This document shows, piece after piece, positions 9,684 through 16,776 of a stretch of DNA of 64,000 nucleotides. The stretch lies in assembly GCF_965283645.1 (NCBI RefSeq), contig NZ_CBDIPG010000001.1:4216001-4280000 (forward strand), read 5' to 3'. The notes under the pieces were generated by a model. That model was not told where the DNA came from. It searched no databases and saw only the letters and a list, made by a program, of their open reading frames with translations. The translations under genes were made by a program, and so were the position numbers. This DNA is from Kordia sp965283645. Its GTDB lineage: Bacteria > Bacteroidota > Bacteroidia > Flavobacteriales > Flavobacteriaceae. How positions within the stretch are numbered: position 1 is the first letter of the stretch; each line of letters begins with the position of its first letter.

Positions 9684-11405
9684 ATTTTTTAGTTTCCTTA
9701 AATAATACGCAGGTGATATTCCTGTTTGCTTCTTAAAAACTCTCGTAAAAGTCTCAGACCTACTAAAACCAAACTCTTGCGCCAAATATTCTATCGTATA
9801 TCTTTGATAGTGGGCATCGTTTTTCAACTTTTCAAGTGCCGTGTTAATACGATATTCATTAATGTAATTAGTGAACGACTTCTCCTTATATTGATTTATA
9901 ATTTTTGAAAGATAAGAAGTATTGGTATTAATTTCTTTAGCTACATGCGCAAGTGTACAATTTAAAGTCAAATAATATCCTGTAGTTTCTAAGGTTTCGA
10001 GCGACTGTAAAATCCGTTGTATATTTTTATCTTCAATAGCTGCAATCTTCATTTTTTCTTGATCATTCTTTTGAATATTCTTCGTTTCTAACTGTTCAAG
10101 AATTTTAGATAATGCCTTTTCGTTCTTTTTATTTTTTCTGTAATACTGAACTAAAAAGAAGCCTAAAATACATAGTAATAGCGAAGATATTAGTAAAATG
10201 GTATTTTGTGTACTTTTCGATTTATCTGTTAGCTTCTTAATTTTATCTTCAAACTTCTTAATATCATATTCTTTATGAATCTTTGTTAAGAGCTGATTGT
10301 TTTGTTTATAAATGAGTTTCTGAGCATTTGTATGCTTCTCATAATATATTCTTGCTTTTTCAATTTCTTTGGTATGAAGATAGCTATTTGCTAATAAAAA
10401 GTATAAATCAGGAATTTCTGTGAATGAAATTTCATGTGTATCTAAAAGGTTCGTTGCAGGTTTTAAAACCTCAATCACTTTTGAATAGTCTTCTATTTCA
10501 TGGTAAGTCCTTGCAATGTATAAATTGATTAAAACTCTTCGCCGAATGATAGAATTACGATCAAAATATGTTTTTGCCTCCTTGAATTTTTCAAGTGCTT
10601 TTTGATACTTTTTTTGTTTGTGATATAATTTTCCTTGCTCACTTACCAATAAAAAATAGGCTTCTTCATCCTTGTGATAGATACTTTTCTCTACTCCTAA
10701 ATTTATATAATGATCGGCCACATCTAAAGAATCCATGCTTAAATACGCATTGCTGAGAAAATGTAAAACGCTAATTTCACTTTTGTGATCACCAATTTCT
10801 TTAAAACCTTTTAATGCGATAATTCCATCCGCTAAAGCTTCCTTGTAATTAGCGAGATCCTTTCTTAGCAGTGCAATGTTATATAAAGTAATTAATGAAC
10901 TTCGTTTGTCTTCTGTATTTTTAGATATGTCCCATGATTTTAAATACAGGCTTAATGTTTCTTTATAATTTCCTTTTTGATAAAAAATATTGCCCTCCAA
11001 AAAATAGCTTTTTGCTAAAAAAACCGCATCATTCATTTCTGTAGCGTAATTTCTTAGGCTATCAATTGCATTTATTGCGTGTTCATTATCTCCTAACTTC
11101 CTGTGAATGAAGGCTAAGTTATAATAAGATGCAATCTTCCAAGTAGAATTATTATCATTATATGCTTTCTTCAACATCTCATTAGCATAGGTTTTTGCTT
11201 CATCAAAATTGTGTTGTTTTTTGTGCTGAAATAAAGAGTCCAATCTTGTAAAAGACAAATTGCTAAAGTCTTTTTGAGAATTATTTTGACCTTGTATAGT
11301 TGCAATTGAAAAAAGAAAAAATATGCTAACTATGTGCCATTTTATAGAAAATGCAAGCATTATTATGATTTTAAATTTAAAATTGAAGATATCTTTTTTA
11401 TTCAT
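9672..11405 (-). CDS. membrane TPR-AraC transcription regulator
   Basis: About 577 residues from the ATG at 11405; a GTG at 11414 and an ATG at 11360 are alternatives. The 11360 start would begin directly at the signal-like helix MLAFSIKWHIVSIFFLFSIA. TPR repeats (about 60-380) are followed by one transmembrane helix (NTILLISSLLLCILGFFLVQ) and a C-terminal AraC-type double helix-turn-helix (about 470-577) with EYLAQEFGFSRSETFTRVFK. This is a one-component sensor: periplasmic TPRs, cytoplasmic DNA-binding domain. It lies between two small GG-leader peptide genes, and related palindromes sit before each of them, which suggests that it controls both and itself. The link to the palindromes is inference. 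Confidence 0.9.
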   Translation of the reverse strand: MNKKDIFNFKFKIIIMLAFSIKWHIVSIFFLFSIATIQGQNNSQKDFSNLSFTRLDSLFQHKKQHNFDEAKTYANEMLKKAYNDNNSTWKIASYYNLAFIHRKLGDNEHAINAIDSLRNYATEMNDAVFLAKSYFLEGNIFYQKGNYKETLSLYLKSWDISKNTEDKRSSLITLYNIALLRKDLANYKEALADGIIALKGFKEIGDHKSEISVLHFLSNAYLSMDSLDVADHYINLGVEKSIYHKDEEAYFLLVSEQGKLYHKQKKYQKALEKFKEAKTYFDRNSIIRRRVLINLYIARTYHEIEDYSKVIEVLKPATNLLDTHEISFTEIPDLYFLLANSYLHTKEIEKARIYYEKHTNAQKLIYKQNNQLLTKIHKEYDIKKFEDKIKKLTDKSKSTQNTILLISSLLLCILGFFLVQYYRKNKKNEKALSKILEQLETKNIQKNDQEKMKIAAIEDKNIQRILQSLETLETTGYYLTLNCTLAHVAKEINTNTSYLSKIINQYKEKSFTNYINEYRINTALEKLKNDAHYQRYTIEYLAQEFGFSRSETFTRVFKKQTGISPAYYLRKLKNDNS

Positions 11406-11445
11406 ATCAAGCACAAAATCTTAAAGGTACATTACTAAGAATAAT

Positions 11446-11467
11446 TATACAATTCATGAATTGTATA
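11446..11467. promoter_or_regulatory. perfect 22-base palindrome between regulator and precursor gene
   Basis: The inner 18 bases are TACAATTCATGAATTGTA, extended by TA on each side, a perfect inverted repeat. It lies in the divergent region between the TPR-AraC gene (minus) and the Cys-rich precursor (plus), just upstream of a promoter-like sequence, and matches the element at 9666-9683. Confidence 0.65.
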
Positions 11468-11475
11468 AAAACGAA

Positions 11476-11508
11476 TTTGCATACAGCTTGTCAATTCTGC
11501 TACTTTTG
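11476..11508 (+). promoter_or_regulatory. putative promoter of the Cys-rich precursor gene
   Basis: TTTG (11476-11479) and TACTTTTG (11501-11508) match the Bacteroidota -33 and -7 elements with a 21-base spacer. Transcription would start about 50 bases before the ATG at 11564, and the palindrome at 11446 ends 8 bases upstream of the -33 element, a fitting position for an activator. Confidence 0.65.
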
Positions 11509-11563
11509 AAAAAGATCGATCGCATACTTTAGTATAATTATTAATACAATTAAAACAATAGAA

Positions 11564-11842
11564 ATGAAAAAACAAAAAACCTTAAAACTACAATTCAATA
11601 AAAATATCGTTTCAAAATTTCAGACATATCATGTTTCAGGAGGAGATATTCATGTTTCGGGAGGACACAATACTTGCCCGAGTGTTTGGTGTTCAGAATT
11701 AAATACAGCTTGTTGTCCTAGAACAGTGTTTCCTTGTCTGATACAACCCAATAGCAGAGCTGTGAAAACAGGTTGTGTTGCTGTTCTTGCTACACAAGTA
11801 GGACAACATACGTGTATGGATGTTAACGGAAATTTATGTTAA
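11564..11842 (+). CDS. putative Cys-rich RiPP precursor (class I lanthipeptide-like leader)
   Basis: A 92-residue protein. The N-terminus MKKQKTLKLQFNKNIVSKFQ and a following GG at 26-27 fit the leader pattern of flavobacterial lanthipeptide-like precursors. The segment HVSGG occurs twice (23-27 and 30-34), so the cleavage site or linker is duplicated. The core has eight Cys (38, 43, 50, 51, 58, 71, 84, 92) with Thr and Ser nearby, suitable for thioether or disulfide cross-links. It is divergent from the TPR-AraC regulator. No modification enzyme is visible in the window. A Cys-rich secreted peptide held by disulfides is the alternative. Confidence 0.7.
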   Translation: MKKQKTLKLQFNKNIVSKFQTYHVSGGDIHVSGGHNTCPSVWCSELNTACCPRTVFPCLIQPNSRAVKTGCVAVLATQVGQHTCMDVNGNLC

Positions 11843-11852
11843 CTAAAAAAAT

Positions 11853-11968
11853 GGCTGTCTAAAAGTCGTTTTTTCGAATAAAATAAAGCAATCTGTGAAA
11901 TTTAAGTTATTGATTCACAGATTGCTTCAAAATTATAAATTTTTCGTAATACACTTTTTAGGCTGTCT
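11853..11968. repeat. small inverted-repeat element (possible MITE or IS relic)
   Basis: GGCTGTCTAAAAGT at 11853 and ACTTTTTAGGCTGTCT at 11953 flank a 14-base perfect stem (AAGCAATCTGTGAA at 11886-11899 with TTCACAGATTGCTT at 11914-11927). GGCTGTCT...AAAAGT resembles common insertion-sequence ends, but the right-hand GGCTGTCT is in direct, not inverted, orientation. The central hairpin may also serve as a terminator for the precursor gene, though it lacks a T run. Confidence 0.4.
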
Positions 11969-12064
11969 CCTTAAATAAAATATCTTGTCCTTCAAACCTT
12001 TTTTAGTTGTACGATACACAAAAGTTAGCAGGGCAAGATATAAATATAAGAATTTCAAGAATGT

Positions 12065-13714
12065 TTACTTTAGTAAAGAATCCTTTACAATACTATCTTT
12101 TTGAATGGCCATAGAATCTTTGATAGCTTTTTGTCGTGCGCGTTCTTCATCAGTATAAATTACATCTTCAGATAAATTTTCAGAAGCTTGCCACGTTTCT
12201 CCAAGTTGTTTTAAAATTTCAGTATTCCATTGTGAAGGATGTTTGGCATCTATCCAAACAACATCTTTATAGGAAACATCAACCAACGCCAAATCTGGAG
12301 TTGAACCACCATCAAACTGATCGCTATTTGCTCGTTTTGCCGCAACAGTTGAAAGCATAAACAAACGTCTTTTTCCGGCAATATCTCTAATAAAAGGTCT
12401 AAACTCTACAGGTTTATTAACGGTCCAATCGTACGATTTTTTAGATTCCATCACTTTCGCTGGCATTGCCGAAACGCCTGCATATCCTTCTTTCTTCTTA
12501 GAATGATTGTAATAATATACTTTTTTAGTTCCGTCGGCGGGAATAAAAACACTAATAGATAAACTTGTACGTTGGTCACCAATTGGTTCTAAACCAAACC
12601 AATGATACAAACCGTCATACGCATTATTTACTACGCCATCAAACTTGAAATCTGTCACAAATGGTTGTTGATTTTGATCTTCTATCAAATCTGGAATTTT
12701 TACCGCAGTTTTCTTATTCCAAGGCAATGGATCTGTAAAACCACCTAAAAACATCATCGATTTTGCTTGCAAACGTGATACTTTTTCAGACAATGTATTT
12801 TGACGTGTTAAGTATGGATAATTTTGTACATCTTCTGCGGCAATAAACGTTCCTTTTCCAATGAGCAAACGCTCCAAATAGTCGTTAAAATCATGTTCAC
12901 CAGTTTCTACAACCATCACGCCACCAAACGTTGGATATGGAAAAAAGAAACCTTTCCATTTAATCAAACTTACAACTTGAACCCACTTTCCTTCGTCATT
13001 TTTCATGTAATACGCTTCGTGCGGTTCGTAATTAAACAATTGCCAAGGATTAAAACGTTGCACAACGGCATTATAGGTATTTCTACTAAACGCTAACGAT
13101 TCGCCAATAGCAAATGTTGCCGCAATTCTATTCTCGTTAGAAAATCGGGGAGAAGGTGATGTACTCGAAACCGAAAACAATTCTTCAATATTATCACTTG
13201 TACGTTGCACAAAATATTCTTGTGAAGGTTGTACAGCCATTGTCCATTGATTGCGATCATCAACTCTAACCAATTGTGGCGCTGATACTTCTTGCGTTTC
13301 CGAAATAGATTCGTACGCCATTGTTTTAATGTTGTTATATGGCTGTATACGTTCGTTTTGCGTTAGTGGCAATGCTGAAATTTCTTGAAGATTCATGTCG
13401 TTAAACACATTGTACGTTTGCATATAATCATACATGCCAACATTCCAGAAAAGGACATATATCAGCGTAATAGACGCCAATGTCAAAATTCCTCTAAATA
13501 CTTTTTTTAGGGCATTTGTAGCTTTTCGAAATGCTCGAATTCCGAGATATAATATTCCAACAAACAAAAGTAACACAAAGAAATACTTTCTAATAAAAAG
13601 TAAAAATGGTTGATAATCGTCTCTTAAAATAAAAAGCGCACAAAAAATGATAATTCCTATAATAATGAGGATAGTTTTCTGTTTTGCGCCACGTTTCCAA
13701 TATCTTTTTAGCAT
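12065..13714 (-). CDS. membrane protein of unknown function, end of the AAA+ gene run
   Basis: 549 residues, not recognised. Three hydrophobic helices occupy the first 100 residues (about 15-30, 37-58, 75-93). A long, presumably extracytoplasmic domain follows (about 100-525), with aromatic-rich segments such as FNPWQLFNYEPHEAYY, FFFPYPTFGGVMVVETG and YDGLYHWFGLEP. The C-terminus is charged. It is the last gene of the minus-strand run, six bases after the 179-residue gene, so it is probably translated with it. Position suggests that it is the membrane component of a complex with the upstream AAA+ protein; this is inference. An inverted repeat at 11980-12041 lies just past the stop. Confidence 0.8.
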   Translation of the reverse strand: MLKRYWKRGAKQKTILIIIGIIIFCALFILRDDYQPFLLFIRKYFFVLLLFVGILYLGIRAFRKATNALKKVFRGILTLASITLIYVLFWNVGMYDYMQTYNVFNDMNLQEISALPLTQNERIQPYNNIKTMAYESISETQEVSAPQLVRVDDRNQWTMAVQPSQEYFVQRTSDNIEELFSVSSTSPSPRFSNENRIAATFAIGESLAFSRNTYNAVVQRFNPWQLFNYEPHEAYYMKNDEGKWVQVVSLIKWKGFFFPYPTFGGVMVVETGEHDFNDYLERLLIGKGTFIAAEDVQNYPYLTRQNTLSEKVSRLQAKSMMFLGGFTDPLPWNKKTAVKIPDLIEDQNQQPFVTDFKFDGVVNNAYDGLYHWFGLEPIGDQRTSLSISVFIPADGTKKVYYYNHSKKKEGYAGVSAMPAKVMESKKSYDWTVNKPVEFRPFIRDIAGKRRLFMLSTVAAKRANSDQFDGGSTPDLALVDVSYKDVVWIDAKHPSQWNTEILKQLGETWQASENLSEDVIYTDEERARQKAIKDSMAIQKDSIVKDSLLK

Positions 13715-13720
13715 AACTTT

Positions 13721-14260
13721 CTATTTTAAAAATCCTTTATCTTTTAATCGTTCTCTACCGCTTTTCTTAGGCGTTTCAGGTTCGTTTGCAGCTTCTTCTG
13801 TTTCTGTTTCTGTTTCTTTTTCTTTAGAAAAACTTGATGCCGCTTCTTGTCCTTTGGTTTTAATATCGTCAAAAATATCTTTTCCAGTATCGACAACTTT
13901 ATCAATAAGGTCTTCAGATTTATCTTTTACATTGATTACAAAATTAGCAATATAAATTCCGATCATTGTTCCAAACACACCAGAAACGTAATATTCAATT
14001 CTAGGGCCGAAAGGTAATAATAGAAAAACCAATGCCACTAAAATAAAGATAACATTTACATACACGAGTCTTGGAAGAAATTCTTGATTTACAAAAAAAC
14101 CTTTCTTGCTAGTTGCAGGCATGCGTAGTTCTTTTGAATTTGCAATTTTGTTAATAGATCTGTATAATCCATTACTTTGAGCTTCGAGCCAATACAATGC
14201 AATTCCAAAAATGATACTTGTTATAAATATGATGATGTCAAATGTAATCATGTGTTCCAA
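13721..14260 (-). CDS. small membrane protein of unknown function
   Basis: 179 residues, not recognised. Hydrophobic segments near 5-22 (FDIIIFITSIIFGIALYWL), 68-86 (YVNVIFILVALVFLLLPFG) and about 90-108 suggest three membrane helices. The C-terminal 60 residues are highly charged with a KETETETEEA stretch. Its first 13 bases overlap the end of the 415-residue gene upstream and it ends six bases before the 549-residue membrane protein, a sign of translational coupling. Probably a partner of that protein. Confidence 0.75.
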   Translation of the reverse strand: MEHMITFDIIIFITSIIFGIALYWLEAQSNGLYRSINKIANSKELRMPATSKKGFFVNQEFLPRLVYVNVIFILVALVFLLLPFGPRIEYYVSGVFGTMIGIYIANFVINVKDKSEDLIDKVVDTGKDIFDDIKTKGQEAASSFSKEKETETETEEAANEPETPKKSGRERLKDKGFLK

Positions 14261-15495
14261 GTGTTTTGTTTAATTAATTTGATGACCCAATCCTGATACG
14301 ATTCGTCCCAATTTGTATATTCTGAATAGAATGTTTCCTTATCATACCAATACAAAAATAATGGATCTTTGTATGGTGATGTTTTTACAATCAATTTCCA
14401 AACAAGTTCTTGTTCTTTCATTGGTAGTTCAGGTGTTGGAATTTGTATACAAGCCAACACTTCTGGCGTTAAGCCACCTTCTATATCTAATGCGTTTTCT
14501 TTTTTAGAATTCTCTTTTAAGCGTTCTAAAATCATAACTTGCTTTCGCGAATCTGCTGTGAAACGATTTAAATAGCGTTTGTACACATTACTATTTTCTA
14601 AAATTTCATGCAATGAATGTGTCGCATTTTTTAGTTGCTTCGAGAAAATTATTTTTTGTACACGTTCATAATATCCTGATAAAACGCTGTGTTCAGGATC
14701 GAGTACAATCATTTTTTCAGCGGCCAATGCACTATAAAAACGTCCGTCTTCAATATGAAAACCTTGTGTTTTTGACGATGTTTGTACTTTATCGGCAACT
14801 TCTTTCGATTCAAATATTAGAATGTTTTTTCCACTTCCTTTTCGTCTAAAAACAAACACGCCGCCAAATGCTCTAGTGTAAAAAGAATCTGTTTTAAAAG
14901 ACATGCTTTCCATTTCCAGCGTACGCGAACGTAAATCGCCGTGTTTTCTGGCGGAAGCCAAAATTTTTAAATGTAAACTTTCATCTAAAAAATTATCGTC
15001 ATCATGAAACGTTTCAACAAGTTTCAATTGCTTTTGTTGTATGCTGTATAAATCTTCAACAACCGTAAAATCGACTGTGATTTGATTGTATTTTAGTAAA
15101 TCTTCTGGTTCGTAAAACGCATCAATATATTGATCTAAATCTACACAAATTGCGGCGTCACGTGTAATATCTTTAATGGCATCACGATGTTCTTTAAACA
15201 CCAAATTCATGATTTCTCTATCAAAACTATGAAAAGGCGTGTACGCTGGTTTTTCGTTTTGTTTTGGTGAAAGAATGATAGCATTCGGATTGGCTTCTCC
15301 AGAATTTAAATACAAGAAATCATCTTTTTCATCGGCAATTTCAGGACTCCAACCCATGGCATCAATATGAAAACTGCGCAGTTTTGTTGGTGCGGTTCCT
15401 ATGAAAGATAGACATTTATTGTAGCGTTCTACCAAAGCGCCCGTAACAGGAACTAAGGCGGCGCCAAATAATTCAGATCGTTTTAATTTTTCCAT
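14248..15495 (-). CDS. soluble protein of unknown function (415 aa)
   Basis: Not recognised; no signal peptide and no membrane helix. The sequence looks mixed alpha/beta with charged, mostly helical C-terminal parts (for example QVMILERLKENSKKENALDI). It overlaps the next gene by 13 bases and so belongs with the two membrane proteins downstream. A 174-base gap with no clear terminator separates it from the signal peptidase-like gene. The link to the AAA+ protein is by neighbourhood only. Confidence 0.75.
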   Translation of the reverse strand: MEKLKRSELFGAALVPVTGALVERYNKCLSFIGTAPTKLRSFHIDAMGWSPEIADEKDDFLYLNSGEANPNAIILSPKQNEKPAYTPFHSFDREIMNLVFKEHRDAIKDITRDAAICVDLDQYIDAFYEPEDLLKYNQITVDFTVVEDLYSIQQKQLKLVETFHDDDNFLDESLHLKILASARKHGDLRSRTLEMESMSFKTDSFYTRAFGGVFVFRRKGSGKNILIFESKEVADKVQTSSKTQGFHIEDGRFYSALAAEKMIVLDPEHSVLSGYYERVQKIIFSKQLKNATHSLHEILENSNVYKRYLNRFTADSRKQVMILERLKENSKKENALDIEGGLTPEVLACIQIPTPELPMKEQELVWKLIVKTSPYKDPLFLYWYDKETFYSEYTNWDESYQDWVIKLIKQNTWNT

Positions 15496-15669
15496 TCGCT
15501 ATGTATCAATTCAACCATAAAAATACAATTATTTATAGTTTTTCAAGGATATTAAATTGTTGTTATTGTGCTATTCTTTCTAACTGTCAAAAAGCACTCA
15601 GTCATATTATATTAGTAAGAAATTTGATCGTTTCGTTACAGTTTAGATCAAGATTCCAAAATAGATCGT

Positions 15670-16356
15670 TTAAAATAAGGTTTTCCAATAGACGCCTGTA
15701 ATTGCAGTAGCATCTATGAGACCTATATAGCGACTATCTCTTGCATTATCTCTGTTATTACCAAGCACAAATATTTTTCCTTCGGGAATTAGTAGCGGTC
15801 CAAAATAATCTTTGTTCCAGTTTTGTTGATAGTTTTCTTTAACTAAATCATCTACATGATTTTTCTTTTCTATGTATTTATATTTTCCTAAAGCATTTAA
15901 GTTTGCATCGGAATCTTTCATAAACACCATGAATGTATCTTTGTTTAGCTTGATTTTATCTGAATATGAATCGTTCAATTTGCCCAATTGCGCTTGACTT
16001 AAAAGATACGAATGTTTTAATTCGAACTGTTTGTCAAAATTTTCACCATTTACATATAAAACACCTTTTTTAATCTCAATCGTATCATTTTCAACACCAC
16101 ACAAACGAAAAATATAGTTAAAATCTTGGTATGGGAGATCATGAGATAAACGATCGTTGAATGTAAATGTAATTAAATCACCACGTTTGGGCGTTTTTAA
16201 ACTTGTTGTTAGTATATACGAACCTTTTTTTATGGTAGGTTCACTACTAGATGATGAAATTGTGGATAGTACGAGCGCTCCTGAAAATTTTAAAATATAA
16301 TACACAAGCGCAATGCTGAAGAGAACGATGTATATTTTGTATGATTTTTTCTTCAA
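15670..16356 (-). CDS. signal peptidase I-like protein lacking the catalytic lysine
   Basis: A 228-residue S26-family protein. An N-terminal transmembrane helix (about 8-32) leads to the Ser box SSSSEPTI (Ser37 is the nucleophile position) and KRGDLITF. The C-terminal box GNNRDNARDSRYIGLI is nearly canonical. In active enzymes the general base is the Lys of YIKRxxGLPGD; here the same stretch reads YIFRLCGVENDT, with Phe83 (codon 16108-16110, TTT) in its place. It may therefore be inactive or work in another way. It lies four bases after an NTF2-like gene. Main housekeeping LepB must be elsewhere. Confidence 0.8.
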   Translation of the reverse strand: MKKKSYKIYIVLFSIALVYYILKFSGALVLSTISSSSSEPTIKKGSYILTTSLKTPKRGDLITFTFNDRLSHDLPYQDFNYIFRLCGVENDTIEIKKGVLYVNGENFDKQFELKHSYLLSQAQLGKLNDSYSDKIKLNKDTFMVFMKDSDANLNALGKYKYIEKKNHVDDLVKENYQQNWNKDYFGPLLIPEGKIFVLGNNRDNARDSRYIGLIDATAITGVYWKTLF

Positions 16357-16360
16357 ACTT

Positions 16361-16756
16361 TTATCGTTTTATATAATATACTTCCGTAATTTTATCGTTT
16401 TCCACAATATACATTACAATAAATTCTTTGGCTGGTTCGTCTTTTTTAAAAGTTACCTTTTCATGATCAATCACTGTATTTCCAGAAGCAATTCTGTCTT
16501 CAATATAACTGAACAAATCTGGTGTATTTTTAAACATTTGACCAAAGCGTTTTTCTAATTCAGCTTTTCCTGATGAACGCAACTTTTTTGGAAAATCGTA
16601 CATTTTGACATCATCGCTAAATAATGCTGAAAATGCTTGTATGTTTCGTGCATTATACGCTTCTACCTGTTTCTGAACAATGATTGCGGCTTCATTATTT
16701 TCTTGTGCTGTTGCAAATGAAACGCTCAGAAGTACAAAAATAAGTAGTTTTTTCAT
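16361..16756 (-). CDS. secreted NTF2-like (SnoaL-type) protein
   Basis: 131 residues with a signal peptide (to about SFATAQ) and an NTF2/SnoaL-like fold: VEAYNARNIQAFSALFSDDV, then DHEKVTF and a terminal IVENDKITEVYYIKR. It resembles the C-terminal domain of the amidohydrolase encoded just upstream, position for position, so the domain exists both alone and fused here. It starts 20 bases after the amidohydrolase stop. The ligand or reaction is unknown. Confidence 0.8.
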   Translation of the reverse strand: MKKLLIFVLLSVSFATAQENNEAAIIVQKQVEAYNARNIQAFSALFSDDVKMYDFPKKLRSSGKAELEKRFGQMFKNTPDLFSYIEDRIASGNTVIDHEKVTFKKDEPAKEFIVMYIVENDKITEVYYIKR

Positions 16757-16776
16757 GATGATATATTTTATAAAGT

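Noticed and set aside
9412..11842. Complete lanthipeptide gene cluster
   Set aside because: No dehydratase, cyclase or peptidase-transporter gene lies within the window; only precursor-like genes and a regulator are present.
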